Shown here: one piece after another, positions 1 through 12,908 of the stretch
Layout: each line of letters opens with the position of its first letter
How positions within the stretch are numbered: position 1 is the first letter of the stretch
NCBI RefSeq assembly: GCF_004193775.1
Contig: NC_041016.1
Location: forward strand, 37,597,334-37,661,333
Reading direction: 5' to 3'
DNA from: Glycine soja
Lineage: Eukaryota; Streptophyta; Magnoliopsida; Fabales; Fabaceae
Length of the DNA: 64,000 nucleotides
The notes under the pieces: model-generated
Told to the model about the DNA's origin: nothing
The model's input: only the letters and a program-made list of their open reading frames with translations
Database searches by the model: none
Made by a program: the position numbers and the translations under genes

Positions 1-1000
1 TACTCCCAACTGTCATCCATGTGGTTGTGTAAGACCACCAATACCTAGGAGGCTTGGCGGCATTGTTGGACCCTGTTATGTGTCGAGTGTGACAGTCAGT
101 TGTGTCCAGTGTGATTATCAACAAAGTCAAGTGTAGTACATGAATATGTCAAGAGTGACAATCAGCGGTGTTAAGTACTATAGTCATTTATGTCAAGTGT
201 GATAGTTATGCGCTCTAGGGCATCAAGAGTGTTTGCCTAGAAAAACCATACGCTATGCTTATGTAAGTTTGTATGCTTTGTGTGTTGTTTGTGACGTTTG
301 AGGAGCAGAGGAGTCACCCATACAACCAACAACTTTCAGGTACCGACGTCAGAGGAAACCATGATGATCTCATGCCTGCGGAGATAGAGGAGTACAAATA
401 GCTATTGTGGCAGTTAGAGACTTCATCTAAGGAGGATGAGGATGATCCTTTCGAGGATTCGTCTTAGATACAACTTGGTACCTTGGGTCGAGTAGATGTA
501 TGCTTTGAGACTTAGGTTTTTGTTTGGATGTATCCGTTTTAGAGTTGGGTGCACCTTGGTTCAAATAGTCATATTTGTTATATATTTATATGTTACACTT
601 ACTTTAAGACATTTATGGGTTGTAATTACATTTTATTTTCACGTGACACGATATTATGGTACTTTTAATATTATGTATGAAGACTATGTTGTTTCACCCT
701 TCTATTTAATTATTTTGTTGCAAGGTTCATATCTTTTCGAAGGTTGTGATTACTGTAAACCTGTTATGACTTTTTTTTTATTATGTTGAATTTCAAGAAA
801 TGATGTTAATGTGCTTTTATAATTTTTAATGAGATTTATTTACTCGACTTTTACAATGAAGTTTATTTGCACATGTTTTAAAAAAATATATTACTCGAGT
901 TTTGAAGAAGGTATTAATTTATTGAGATATATTTCAAGAATAAAATGAATTAACGAGAGATGTCCATACAATGTTCTGATCAAGAATCCCGGGTGTTACA
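1..1000 (+). mobile_element. 3' part of a probable Ty3/gypsy LTR
   Basis: The stretch has no long open frame and ends in GGGTGTTACA, a plant gypsy-type LTR terminus. LTR F further right starts TGTAACACCC and ends in GTTACA. The first 240 bases repeat a short unit around GTCAAGTGTGAC, as LTR bodies often do. The left end is outside the window, so neither the other terminus nor a target-site duplication can be checked. The 97-codon open frame at 496-789 has hydrophobic, low-complexity content and resembles no family I know. This is an inference from terminus and texture only. Confidence 0.4.
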
Positions 1001-1840
1001 TGAGTAGTAACACCAAAATCTACCCACCAAATGTCCTTTATTACAAAAACTAAATTAACTTTGAAGCAAACAAAATTGAAAAGTTTACTCTTCTTTGGAT
1101 ACTAAGTTGTGTACTTTGGACACTTTTGCTTCATATGTTCCACCTTCTTACAAAAGTAACAAGTAAATTTCTAATCTTGCTCTTATGTTTCTTCTCTAAT
1201 TATGAAAAACTTTATGCAATATATATCTTCAAGTCTCTTCCTTTTCTTATTCTAAGAATGACTTGGTTTGATCTAGGATCATGATAAAGAATGACCTAGT
1301 TTAATCTAGCATCATGATAAATAAAGCCCCATTAGATATTTTTGTAGTTAAAAAGGTTTGATTCATCCAATTCGATGCAATTGAAAAAAATTTGGCTCCT
1401 TTACAAAAACAGTTTTGGGATTCCAAAAAAACCATGAGTAGTGGAAAAAAGGAGTGATAACAACAACACCTAAAGAGAAAACAATAACAATTAATCTTTA
1501 TGGTAAATTTAAAGACCTAAACAAGATACCTATGACACCATTAATTCCCAATCTTTGGATTGAAAAGACTAATTGCAAGTGGTAATTTCAATACAATGAT
1601 CAAACATTAGTGTCAAGTTCTATCAAACAATGGTTGTCTTTGAACACTTCAATGCTTATTTAGAAAATTAATTTGATGATAAGTCTGGGCAAATAATGAT
1701 TGTCTTTTAACACTTCATTATTCACATGAAAAAAGTAATCATTATAATCACCACACATCCACCATCACAAGCATGTAATTATCCGATCAAACTATGTATT
1801 TATTTATGCAGAACACAATTCACATGAATAATTTCATACA

Positions 1841-1901
<61 letters not shown>

Positions 1902-3387
1902 CAAATTAATCTATGCAATAAATATTACTTTTGACAATATATTATTTTAATTAATTCAGCCAAAAATACTAGACACAATTAAAAATGTATATGAAAGGTG
2001 TTAACTTTACACATATGTTTCACACATATGCAAAACCCAAAAAAAAACTGTATATTTATATCACCGCTTAACAATTAGATAATCATATCAGAAATTAATA
2101 CATTATATTTCAATCCATTCACGTAAATTTCACAACGTTCAACAAATGCCTAATTCCTACCTTAAAAAAAATACCTAATGCCTTAATTCCAAGAGTGCAA
2201 GACTATTAGCCATAAGACATCCACCCATTTCACTTTCCATATATATAAAATATTCTGTGATTCGTGAATATTCATATATTAGATATTTCTTTATTATTTA
2301 CTAAAATAAATTTCAAAATCTGTAAATATATACAAAAATATGTATACATACCAATTCTAAATTAATATATAAATAAAGATTTAATACCAAGTGCGAGGCC
2401 AAAATATGTATACTGAAACAAAATCATAGTGATGACGGTGATCATTCTTTAAAACCATAAGAAGTTTTTCTTACATAACATGTTGCCACGTTTCTTGTAA
2501 AACCACACTTATATCAATTTAATGGATCCAATTATTATTCACAAAATCTTGATATGCCATATGTAACTACCTTATAATGAAATCAGTGAATCGTAGAGCA
2601 TGGAGCCTTATATTAACAATCAAAATGGCAAATTCCAAAAATAGCATTCACTGATATACGTGTAAAACATATAAAAACTGCCATAAGCCCGAGCCCATAT
2701 AAGACATATATTACCCTTATAATAATCGTAAAATATTGTTAGTGTCCCTTGCGACTTTCTATCTAACGGAAAAGAAAAACTTTTTTTACACCAAAACCGT
2801 ATTCAAAGCGGGATCAACACAAGAAAAAACTCATCCTGATTTTCATATAATTGAAAATGTAAAGTTCTAATAATCAAACAATCAGGACCTACAATGAGAA
2901 TCAGTTCTAATATCACTTGTTGAAAATCTTAATTTTTAATGTTTATTTTTTATTTCTTATATCAAAGTTAAAATTTATTGATACATATCCTAAAATAGAT
3001 CACTAAAACTCCTAGAATTTAGAATAAGACTAATTATTAAGGATTATAGTAATATATTTAAATCCGTACTATAATTTCCTTATAATATATTAACCTAATA
3101 AGAATTTCATTATCCCATAACAAGTTAACGCCCACATATGTTCATTTAAATTCATATCACATTATTTAGTAATTAAATAAACTCATTTAATTTGATCATA
3201 TATAATAATAAAGTCAACTAATAATAAATAATTATTATAATTGTTTTAAATATTAATTCACTTTAATTATTGGAAACCAAAATTGAAAGTAAACCCACCC
3301 TCTATATTGATATGCAAAAACGAGTTTCTATATGTCTAGTCAAATAACCAAATCAATAAAAAAATGTCTACTGAAATAATAAGAAAT
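1001..3387. other. AT-rich intergenic DNA
   Basis: No credible coding frame, RNA gene or transposon terminus was recognised. The stretch is strongly AT-rich with many short homopolymers. The only distinct feature is the microsatellite listed separately at 1847-1896. Confidence 0.6.
1847..1896. repeat. (AT)25 microsatellite
   Basis: An uninterrupted AT dinucleotide run of about 50 bases. It is directly visible and likely length-polymorphic between accessions. Confidence 0.95.
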
Positions 3388-4050
3388 AGATTTAATTACT
3401 TATTTAATTGTTATAGTTTCATCATTTGTACTTTTTAATCCTTATAATTTTAAAGTGATTTTTTAACATATGTAGTTTGAAAGTGATTTTTTTAGTCCTT
3501 ATAATTTACATTTTAATTCTCTTTTAGTCCCTATAGTTTGAAAGTGGTTTTTTTAGTCTTTATAATTTACATTTTAATTCTTTTTTAGTCCCTATAGTTT
3601 GAAAGTAATTTTTTTAGTCCGTATACTTTATATTTTAATTTTCTTTTAGTCCTTACCATCAAAATATGAGTAATATTATTAATTACAATTAATTACAAAA
3701 ATATCAATAAGTAATTCGTAATTAATTTATCTCAAGATAATTTATAATAAAAAATAGTTGATAATTTATAACTAATTTGTAGTTAATTATTTTTATATAT
3801 TTTTTTGTAATAAAGACTAAAAGCTAGATAATTAAAATACAAATTATAGGAATTAAAAAAATCATTTTCAAATTATAAGAACTAAAAAAGAGAAATAAAA
3901 TATAAACTATAAAAATTAAAAAGATCACTTTTAAACTATAAAAACTTAAAAAAATTAAAATATAAATAATAAAAACTAAAAAAATCACACTTTAAAAACT
4001 AAAAAATATAAATCATAAAACTATATAGATTAAATGAATAATTTAACCTA
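3388..4050. repeat. Fold-back (MITE-like) repeat
   Basis: The left arm (about 3388-3660) repeats a unit built on TTTTAGTCCCTATAGTTTG three to four times. The right arm (about 3825-4050) is its imperfect reverse complement, with units around AACTATAAAAATTAAAAA. About 165 bases separate the arms. This is the form of a non-autonomous fold-back or Mutator-like MITE with internally repetitive arms. No target-site duplication was established. Confidence 0.6.
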
Positions 4051-4714
4051 AAAAATATTATATCAAGGGGGACATCACCATAACAAGTGACGTCATGATT
4101 TGCGATTCGGGGACATGAACACTGATAAGATTGTTATTGGGATTGGTTGGTCATTTATGAGGGAGCAATTTTGTTACGTCAATTGGGTTTCTACACTTTG
4201 GATTTTTTTGCTTGTTATTGGTTAATTGGTATTTGGCATACTTGGACAGGTTTTTAGTGTAATAAATACTAGTTAATTATAACACTCTAGTAGTATCATT
4301 TGATTGGCTGATAAAAAAAATTGAACATCACTAGTGACATTTATATAAGTAATACAGTAATTTTATCCATCTTTTTTTGTAATAACAAACGGAAAGGAAG
4401 AACAATAACTATATCCATCTTGAAGTGAAATAGAATATCTACAATTATGTTAGTTATATACTATAATTATTATCATATAATAGCTTGTTATAATTATTAT
4501 TATTTGATAATCTAATAAATATAAATAATTTAAAACAATTTATTAGTGCTAATCAATGATAAAGTAAAAACAAGTATAAATGATCCAACTTTAAAAAGTT
4601 AAACTTTGACATCATACTCCACTTCAGTTAATTTTATCTCTATCAAGCATCTGCTTTAGTTTCGTTTCCTCTTCTATATTAAATATTACAAGTTTTTATT
4701 TTATTTTATTTGAG
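4051..4714. other. AT-rich intergenic DNA
   Basis: No coding frame, RNA gene or repeat boundary could be supported here. Confidence 0.5.
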
Positions 4715-5059
4715 AGTTTTTATAATGCCCTCAATAATTTTGAGGATGTTGATACTATTAATTTTTTAATCAATCAAATTATATGTCACCATCTTATTAA
4801 TTATTTTTTTATTTTTTTCAAATTAATCCTTAATTATTATTTTTTAAAAATTAAAAAAAAATATGATTAAAGATAATTTTAGAAGTCTAAACCCTAAAAT
4901 ATTTTTAGTTGCTTTTAATACTTTTTCTTTTTTTATAAAACATCAATATCTATATCATACCTAATGAGAGATTCACTTTATTGGGTATGGAAGTAATCAT
5001 GATTGATTCTCACATTTTGAGAGCCTACAACAAAACAACCGATAGGATCCTTTATATAT

Positions 5060-5275
5060 AAGTATTGTAAAGTTTAAAAATATTTTTATTTCCTCAAATT
5101 TAATTTATTGTTGCTTTTGGTTCTCTAGAGTTAATTTCTTTTTTTAGTCTCTTTAGTTTTTTTAAAGCTTTTTTAGACCCTAGTATTGTAAAATATCAGT
5201 TCAAATACAATTTTGGAGACAAAATGCAACAATAACTTAAATTTAAAGGATTAAAAACATATTTAAGCATATTGT
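5060..5275. repeat. Small fold-back repeat
   Basis: The left segment (5067-5115, ending near ATTGTTGC) and the right segment (5228-5275, starting near GCAACAATAA) are imperfect reverse complements. They enclose a core containing TTTTTAGTCTC. The form is MITE-like and it has no coding capacity. Confidence 0.5.
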
Positions 5276-5645
5276 AAAATATAAATTTAAATATATTTTG
5301 GTCATCCTATTTTACCAAATCTATAATTTTGAGATTCCTATTTTGAAATAAAGATATTTGATTTTTTTATTTTAGAAAATTCATAATTTTCGACATATCC
5401 TTAATTTTGTCTATATTTATTTCTTTTATTTTTTACATTTTAATTAACTAAATTATTTTTTGATAGTAGCTTAAATGAATATGTTATCTGTTTGATTCAA
5501 TTAAACCAAAATACAAATAAAACATAGGCCTAAAATAGGATAACAAAATATCTCTATTTTAAAATGGAGGGACCAAAATTATATATTAAACAAAATGGGT
5601 ATGCCAAAATTATTTGCAAACCTAAAATATAAACATATATATTTC
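5276..5645. repeat. Second small fold-back repeat
   Basis: The left arm has TTTTGGTCATCCTATTTT and TATTTTGAAATAAAGATATTTG. The right arm has the inverted equivalents AAAATATCTCTATTTTAAAATGG and GGGACCAAAATTATA. It abuts the previous fold-back, so the two may be adjacent insertions or parts of one. Confidence 0.45.
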
Positions 5646-6740
5646 ATTAAATAATAGACATAATTTCCAAAAGAATTAAAAATATTTTTTTCTTCTCACA
5701 TTAACTTTTTTTTGGACCCCTTTAATCATGGGACCTGGTATGGTTGCCCCTCCAGACAATCCTCAAGTCCGGGATTATCCTCACAATCATATTTTTTGAC
5801 ATGAAAATATATAATAACATCTATTTTTTTTGCCATGCAAAATATTAGTTTTGTCCCCTTAGAACATTTTTCCTAAAATGAATGTAAAAATTTATTAGAG
5901 ACAAAAGAAAAATAAATTGGTATTAATTTTATTATTTTACTGTTCTAATTTTTTTACAATGTCCACAATGAAAAAATTATACAATATTTTAAAATATAAA
6001 AATGTGTAAAGAACTTATAATTTGTAAAAACATAGGAATTTTAGATTTTTTTGCCTATACATTATGTATTTTGTAAAATTAAAGCTAGTAATATTTTTCT
6101 TCTATGTAAATATTATGAATTATTTTTTCCTGACTAGCAAGAATTTATGGATCCGTTAGTGGTCATACCTTTTTTTTTGTGAAAATATCGATATTTAATT
6201 TTTTTGTGGTGATTCCATCAGCATTACTCCTTAATGAATCTCTGTATTATTTTTCATTTCACTCTCTTTCTACACATTGTTAATCATAAATAAAATGGTT
6301 TCAAACTATTGTCAGAATTTTTTTATACATAGTGAGAAATTAGACAAATAGTGAATTTCCCCCTCCCCTTTAATGTAATTAATGCGGAGTCAATTTTGTA
6401 TAAATTAATAAAAATATGTTTAAGGTTAAAGAAAAGAATAAAGAAGAGTACTATCTGAATATGCTGGTCTTATATTTTTTTAAAATTAATTTTTTTTATA
6501 AAAAATGTTGAAAATAACTAAAAAAACGGTTGAGACTTCTACACTTATATATAATCATATTTTATAATTTAAAAAAGTTATAATTTTAAAATTTAAAAAA
6601 TAATAATCAATGACTAATTTGAAAAAATTAAAAAAAAATAATTAATGAGAAGATGATATGTAATTTGATTGGTTAAAATATAAATAGTATCGAAATTCCT
6701 AAAATTATTGAGAGTACCATACAATTTTTTTTTACTATTA

Positions 6741-7214
6741 TTATTTTGTAACGAAATATGGCATGAAGTGTGGAAGAATAAAATGTAGGATAGAGGCAAA
6801 CACACATCAAAATGATATACCCGCGGTCACATATTTGACTGTTATTTTATTTACGAAATTAATTTTAAAGTTAAATTTATGAAAAAAATTCAATAATAAA
6901 ACTCCCAAAACATAATCAAACAACAAACACTAATACTTAATTTCTTGTAACCCGTAAAAACACAAGTCCTTTCTAGCTAGAGAACCCGACTGCTTGCACT
7001 ATATGGTCATTAATTAATATATTTAATGGTTTAATACGTACGTATTATTTATATAATAGAAGTTATCATATTATCACCTAATATTAATAAATCATCAGAA
7101 AATCCCCAAATATTATCATATACCATGTTAATGAAGAGATGATGTGTGGTAAAAAAAGAATCACATCATTATCATATTATATTATGTGTCAACTTAATCG
7201 TCAATGCATTTTTT
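6741..7214. other. Intergenic DNA upstream of duplicated gene segment
   Basis: AT-rich sequence in which no gene or repeat boundary could be supported. Confidence 0.5.
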
Positions 7215-7450
7215 TTTTTTGGTGAAATTAACTATTAATTCTTACTGGTAACAGTAATGATGTTGTTGTGCACTGTGCAGAACTGCATATTGTGTAGCAA
7301 AGTTCGTGTGGTTTCGTTACTTCTCTTTCTTTCTTTTCTTACCAATTTCATTTGTACAAATTAAACACACGCGCATCTTTTTCTCACTCGCCACGAGTGT
7401 GGGCTTAACGAACAATTTGGCCGCATGCACGCACCTCATAGCATCAGCTA
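7215..7450 (+). pseudogene. Duplicated fragment of DYAD intron 1/exon 2 region
   Basis: This tract parallels 8970-9300, about 1.75 kb downstream. Both run through GGTGAAATTAA, a CTGTGCAG splice-acceptor-like site, GTAGCAAAGTTCGTGTG (GGAGCAAAGTTCGTGTG in the intact copy), a CTCTTTCTTT tract, ACACGCGCGCAT-like bases and GCATGCACGCA. The copy of exon 2 carries a TAG where the intact exon has GAG, so it could not be used in the same frame. It lies upstream of the gene's TATA box and probably arose by local segmental duplication. Confidence 0.65.
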
Positions 7451-7599
7451 TATTTGGAATAAAATATATTATTATATTATTCTATTTCATTATATTAAAT
7501 AAAATAATATTATTTTTAATGTCAACTCACGGGTGTTTATTGGAGGTACGGTACAATTGGCATGTTCGTTTAACAATTTTGCAGATTAAAAAATGATGA

Positions 7600-7965
7600 T
7601 TACACATTTCTTTTTTCGCACGCACATCAAATTTTCCTTCTTTTCATTTTCTTTTATTTTTGTCTTTTTTTTCCACCCGTTTCACATTGTTACCATATTG
7701 TAAAATTATAAATAAATGGCAATTTGGTAAAAACCACCCATTGTGATGGTAAGTAGTATTATTATTACTATATAGAAAATAGAGAAGCTCCTTTTAAACA
7801 TCACACTTACTTTTTTGCACGCACATGAAATTTCCTTCTTTTTATTTTCTTTTATTTTCGTTCTTTTTTCACCCGTTTGACATTGCTATGTTGTACAAAA
7901 AATTGTTATATAAATAATAAATGGCAATTTGGTAAAAACCACCCACTGCGATGGTAAGTATTATT
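7600..7965. repeat. Tandem duplication (about 200-bp unit) in gene promoter
   Basis: The unit at about 7600-7800 and the unit at about 7803-7965 share, in order, CGCACGCACAT, TTTCCTTCTTTT, TTTTCTTTTATTTT, CACCCGTTT, AATAAATGGCAATTTGG, TAAAAACCACCCA and GATGGTAAGTA. The second ends just before the TATA box, so the proximal promoter is duplicated. Confidence 0.75.
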
Positions 7966-7980
7966 ATTGGCTTATTGCTT

Positions 7981-7988
7981 TATAAATA
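7981..7988 (+). promoter_or_regulatory. TATA box of the DYAD-like gene
   Basis: TATAAATA lies about 185 bases upstream of the proposed start codon and is followed by a CT-rich leader typical of plant 5' untranslated regions. A transcription start near 8010-8020 would follow from usual spacing. There is also an open frame of about 110 codons over 7967-8305, but it starts at the TATA box and is read as leader and intron. Confidence 0.55.
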
Positions 7989-8164
7989 GAGAAGCATTCG
8001 TTAATCTTTTTTCCAACTCTCACCGATCATTCTTCTTCTCCTCGCATTCGTTAATCTTTTTTTTTCCTTTTTCTCTTTCACCGATTAATTCTTCAGAGAA
8101 GCATTTTCGCAGTGTTGTTGTTTTGTTTTTCTACTCTGAAGAAGAAGAAGAAGCAGAGATAGTG

Positions 8165-11100
8165 ATGACGATCGAAAAGCGAGTGAGTAGAGTGAGAAAA
8201 AAAATGCTGAAACAGCAACGTTCAAGTGATGTTGTTGAATGTTGGTGTTTTGATCTTCATCCATTGTTTTGTTCTTTAGAGATCGTATTTGTTTTTATTA
8301 GTTAGTTCGTTTTTTCAGAAAATGCAAGTGGCGATGTCCGTTCATCGCCGATGGTTTCGATTTCGCGAGAAAAACTAAAACAAACGGTGAATCGATCGTA
8401 TTAGTTTTTCAAAAGTTGAAAACGCGAAAATTGGATTTGTTTTTTTTTTTTTCCTTCTTCCGACACGTACAATAATGCGTTTCCGAAAACTGTTTTTTTT
8501 GTCATTTCGTTTCGTTTTGCTGCTTCATAACGATGATCAGAGAGTACGAACGATCGAACTCTTCTGCATTGTGCTTCTGTTCTTGTCGATCGATCATTCA
8601 GATTCAGTAGTAGTACATGCTAGTAGTACTAGTTTCATTAATTTTAACTGTTGCATATTAATTGAAGAATTGAATTGAATATGTTTTGCACATTAATTAA
8701 TGAAACAAATCGAATTTCGCTGTTCAAACAACACTGAGAAAGAAACCCTCAGCTTCGCATTCATTTAATTTCATGCTTTTTTTGTCTCTCTGTCTCTTAT
8801 TTAATTTCTTTTCTATATTAGGAACTCATTAATTGATAGTTTCACATTCATCGTTTACACTTATAGCATATAAATGGTAGTAGTACTTCTCTTTTGTTTT
8901 CTCTGATTAATTAATTATATAGGTGTATTTTTTTTAAGCTTCGTTATTCTTAATCGTTGATTCTATTTTTATTTTTTGTGGTGAAATTAATTACTAATTA
9001 TTAGCTACTGTTTAATAATGATATTGTTTCTGTGCAGATTGTGGAGCAAAGTTCGTGTGATTTCGTTGCTGCTGCTGCTGCTGAAGATATGGTCTCTTTC
9101 TTTTTCTTAACGATTTCATTTCACTGTCATAGCACAAACTATAACACGCGCGCATTTTTATGTTAATTTAATACTCTATAGTCTACCCCAGTCTCTTTCT
9201 AATCTACGCGATTCTTTTGGGATCCCGTGATTCTGAGTGAGTGTGATCGAGTGTGAGATTAACGAATTATATTCCCACATGCATGCACGCATTAAAGATA
9301 AATGATTGCACTTGTTTTTTTTCTTTCATTCTTATGATCAGGTTGATAATTATCAGTCATATGGCGAAGAGCATTATTTAAATTTATGTTGTAAATGGAA
9401 AATTTATGATTATATATTATATGGTTCTAATAATGGATTTTAGAGATTATATATAGTTTATCGTTATTTATGGTTTTGTAGGAGAGTTTGTACTTGAAGA
9501 GGCAAGAAAAAAGGAATGTCCACGTCGACGAGGGCAGAAGCAAAAGGAGTCCATTTTTGGACAAACCTCTGATGCTTCCACCTTCCTATGATTCAATCCG
9601 TGTCATAGGTAACATCCATTTGATTGATTATATTATAAACCTTTTGGCCACATTTTAAATTGTGAAGGAATAATTCTCTTCGTCTTTTTTTCTCTCATAA
9701 TAATGGGCTCATTTTATTATGAAAAATAAAAAAATAATTACACCCATTTGTTTTACTACTTTGTCTTGCTATAACGTTATATAGATATAAATATATTGTA
9801 CACTCATTTCGCTACTTTTATCTTTATGCCTAAATAAAATTGCTACTTTTATTTTTATATGCTTTCCAATTAACGGCGCTATGGTAAATAACTCTTGGTA
9901 AATATTGCAGGGGCCTTTGAACACTTTAAAGTTGGTCGATTTCATGAAATTGATCACTCCACGCTCTCACCCATTTCCCCAGTACAACTAAAATCTGTTC
10001 GCATTGTGATGGTAAAACTATATACATGGATCATTTTAAACACTGCATACATTTTTAAAAACATATTCTCTTTGTTGATTTTCTTTATATATCATTATTA
10101 TTAGGTCAGTGACATAGGGGAGCACCTGGTGTCGCTAAGGTACCCAAGCCTCCATTCCCTTCGCAAGCACTTCAGCGACCAAAGCTTTGGGAAACCAGAC
10201 GGGAAGAAGATCCCAACTCTGGACGAGAAGTACGTGATGGGGATGGACATGGCCATCAAAGCCCTTGTTAGGAGCATCCCAACCGAGGAGTTTGCACAAA
10301 GGAGAAACTCTTGGAGCTTCTGGGTCTCCTCTCCCTCTAACGAAAACCCTCAAGAGTATGAGAATCCAGCTCTCATTGATGCTGCAAGGAGCCTCATTTG
10401 CAAGCAGGGTTCTTGCTGGTCTCAGCTCAAGTTCACAGGGATGGTGCAGTGGGGTGCACGCCGCCAAGTTCGGTTCTTGGGGCGTCACGAGGAGCAAAAG
10501 GTTGAATCTTTACCAAAAATGAGTAAAGGAAAAAGGGTCGGTGTTGAAGTCCGAGAAGGAGGGGGTTGTGAGAAGAAGAGGAAGAACGGTGAAGAAGAGG
10601 AGGAAATGGAGGGTACAAAGGCAGGGTCTTTGGGAGTTATGATGAGGGTGACTCGTCAATGTTGGAAAAATCATATTCAAAATGTGAGTAGTAGCAGCAG
10701 CGGGGTTAAAAAATCTAACAAAGCAAAGAATGACGACCCCATTAAGAAGCAAGTCGTGGTTTACAACGACAACAAGCGAAAAATCACGATCAACAGATGG
10801 TCTGCTGAGAGGTAAATAACTTTTGTATCCAAATGATCGATAATATTATAAACTAGTATAGTATACATTTAGTTCGGTCTTTTCTCTTTACATGGTTCAA
10901 TAATTGAAAATTTGATTTTTGTAATTACCTCGCACATTTGAAATTGAAATTTTTCCTATGAGTAAAAAATAAGACCTTTTGGAACACATTGCTTCATCAA
11001 TTAAGAAAGATAATTCTTTTTTTTCAAATTGAAGATAAGGAAGGAAAGTTTGGCTTTTAAATGTTGAGAGGTAGATAATTATTCGTATCCAAATGATAAT

Positions 11101-12908
11101 GAATATTATAAGCTATAGTATAATATACATTTAGTTCAGCTTTTTCTTGCATGGTTCAATAATTGATTGTTTTTTCTTCGTTACCTTGCACATTTGAAGG
11201 TATAATTTGGCTGAGGAGAACATGTTGAAGGTAATGAAAGAGAAGGAAGCTGTATATGGGAACCCAATATTGAGGCCAGACTTGAGAACAGAAGCAAGAA
11301 AATATATTGGCGACACGGGTCTGCTTGATCATTTGCTGAAGCACATGGCTGGAAAATTGGCACCAGGAGGTGCTGAGAGATTCAGAAGGCGACACAATGC
11401 TGAGGGTGCAATGGAGTATTGGTTGGAAAGTGCTGATCTTGTTGATATCAGAAAGGAAGCAGGGGTACAAGACGCTTATTGGACTCCTCCCCCTGGATGG
11501 AAGCTTGGGGACCGCATTTCACATGATTATGTTACTCAGAGAGAACTCAGAGAGGTCATGGATGAAATCCTGAAGCTGAAACAGTAAAAGCCAGTTTCTT
11601 TATGCTTAATTTGTTGTTAATGACTTTGTTGGTTATTAATTATTCTGTTGAGTCTGAGTCATTATTGGGTACTTTTCCTGTTGTACAGAGAGATGCGAGA
11701 TTTGGCATCAAAGAAGGGAGAGGAGGAGGCATTGGTCCTTGTTACTACTCCTAGCTTCTGTTTGTCTAGTTTGAATTCGGATGACTGTGGTTCCTTGGCT
11801 CCAACGCAGGTGAAGCATAGAAGTAGTAGTGTTAAATATTAATTGTTAATGTGAATAGAAAATGGAAATAGGACCGGTTTTAATTACTTTTGACGTTATA
11901 TTGCAGGAGATTTATGCAGAGTTGGTGAGTAAGAAGGCTAAACTAGAGGAACAATTGAAGGAAATTTCACTGACTTTGAGTGGCATGGAGGTAATATAAT
12001 CATTACTTTTTGTATCTCATTTAGAGTTCATGGTTTGAATGATTTTTTTTGCTTCTGTTTCTCGATCCTCCTTTTTTGCTTCAAGTTTGAATGATTTTGA
12101 TTGCAATAATTGTTGCTAATGATTGGTTTCTTTTCCTCAAAATCTATTTATAGACATCTATCTACCCATGGGCAGCCAACAAAAATCCAAAAAATCCTAT
12201 TTGTTAACTTGTTATTATTATTACTCTTATTATTATTTTCATTTTCACTGGGAAGGGAATGAATATTGAGAACTAATGAATCGCTACCAAAAAAGGGGAT
12301 TTGCTTGCCACTGATGGAGCCTCATGATGCAGGAGCAACTGAAAATGCTGAAACCAACAACAGTAGAAGAACAAACAGTGCCAGAATTGGCAACTCCACC
12401 AGCACTTTTACCTGGACCAACATCAGTGGTAGAAAACATTGGGGGAGAGACAAGAAAGGAAAAGAAAAGCCGCAACAAGAACAAAGCAACAAAATCAGCA
12501 GATGATACACAAATGCAAGAAAGTAACACTACTGCAGCAGAGGACAAAGCAGCAAAGATAAAAAGGCTGAAAAGTGGTTTCCAAATTTGCAACCCAAAGG
12601 GTACCTTTGCGTGGCCAAACATGGGCTTGTCTCCCCAAGTTGTGGTCAGCAATGATGGTAATGATGATCACACTGTGGTCCCAACAACACCATCAGTTTC
12701 CTCTTCCTCCACCTCAGCTCCAAAACTCAGCATCTCCATACCCCAAACTCAACCTTTGCCACTGCAAATCCTGCACCTTCCTTCTTCCCCTGTGAAGCCA
12801 CTTGCTGAGAGGCGCCCTGTGAGCACAGCTACTTTGACCCATGTTACTGGCCCATTCTCACCATCAGGGTCGACCCCAAGATCCAAAATCACCCACCATC
12901 ACTATTAA
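8165..12908 (+). CDS. DYAD: DYAD/SWI1/AMEIOTIC1-like meiosis protein, nine exons
   Basis: Proposed exons: 8165-8182, 9038-9091, 9482-9608, 9911-10011, 10105-10811, 11200-11583, 11689-11809, 11907-11990 and 12333-12908. All introns are GT-AG and phases match at each junction, giving 723 aa. Family hallmarks, in order: EIDHSTLSP near residue 79, SWSFWVS near 169, an acidic/basic linker, then the core from RWSAERYN (about 333) through GDTGLLDHLLKHMAGK (about 375) to YWTPPPGWKLGD (about 440). A Glu/Lys-rich probable coiled coil follows, then SGFQICNPKGTFAWPNM near 613. Known family role: nuclear protein of early meiosis needed for sister-chromatid cohesion and entry into the meiotic programme; SWI1 is described as protecting cohesin from WAPL. 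The first exon (six codons) and the 12332/12333 acceptor are the least certain parts. No break was seen, so it is probably functional. Confidence 0.88.

Larger units (their letters stand above)
4715..6740. mobile_element. Possible non-autonomous DNA transposon (inverted arms)
   Basis: The segment at about 4720-4868 reappears in inverted orientation at about 6545-6730. Shared stretches include CTCAATAATTTT, GATACTATT and CAATCAAATTA, in the same order. Between them lie AT-rich DNA and two smaller fold-backs but no transposase. Long inverted arms around about 1.7 kb would suit a MULE-type element. Two separately inserted inverted copies of one repeat would look the same. The arms are roughly 80% alike by eye, and no flanking duplication was confirmed. 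Confidence 0.4.

Noticed and set aside
496..789. 97-codon open frame in the left-edge LTR
   Set aside because: Hydrophobic, low-complexity translation with no family resemblance, inside probable LTR DNA; best explained by chance.
7967..8305. 112-codon open frame before the DYAD-like gene
   Set aside because: It starts at the TATA box and runs through the CT-rich leader and a GTGAGT donor; treated as leader plus intron, not a separate gene.
10135..10752. Minus-strand and shifted open frames over DYAD exon 5
   Set aside because: Shadows of the plus-strand coding exon, whose translation matches a known family across its length.
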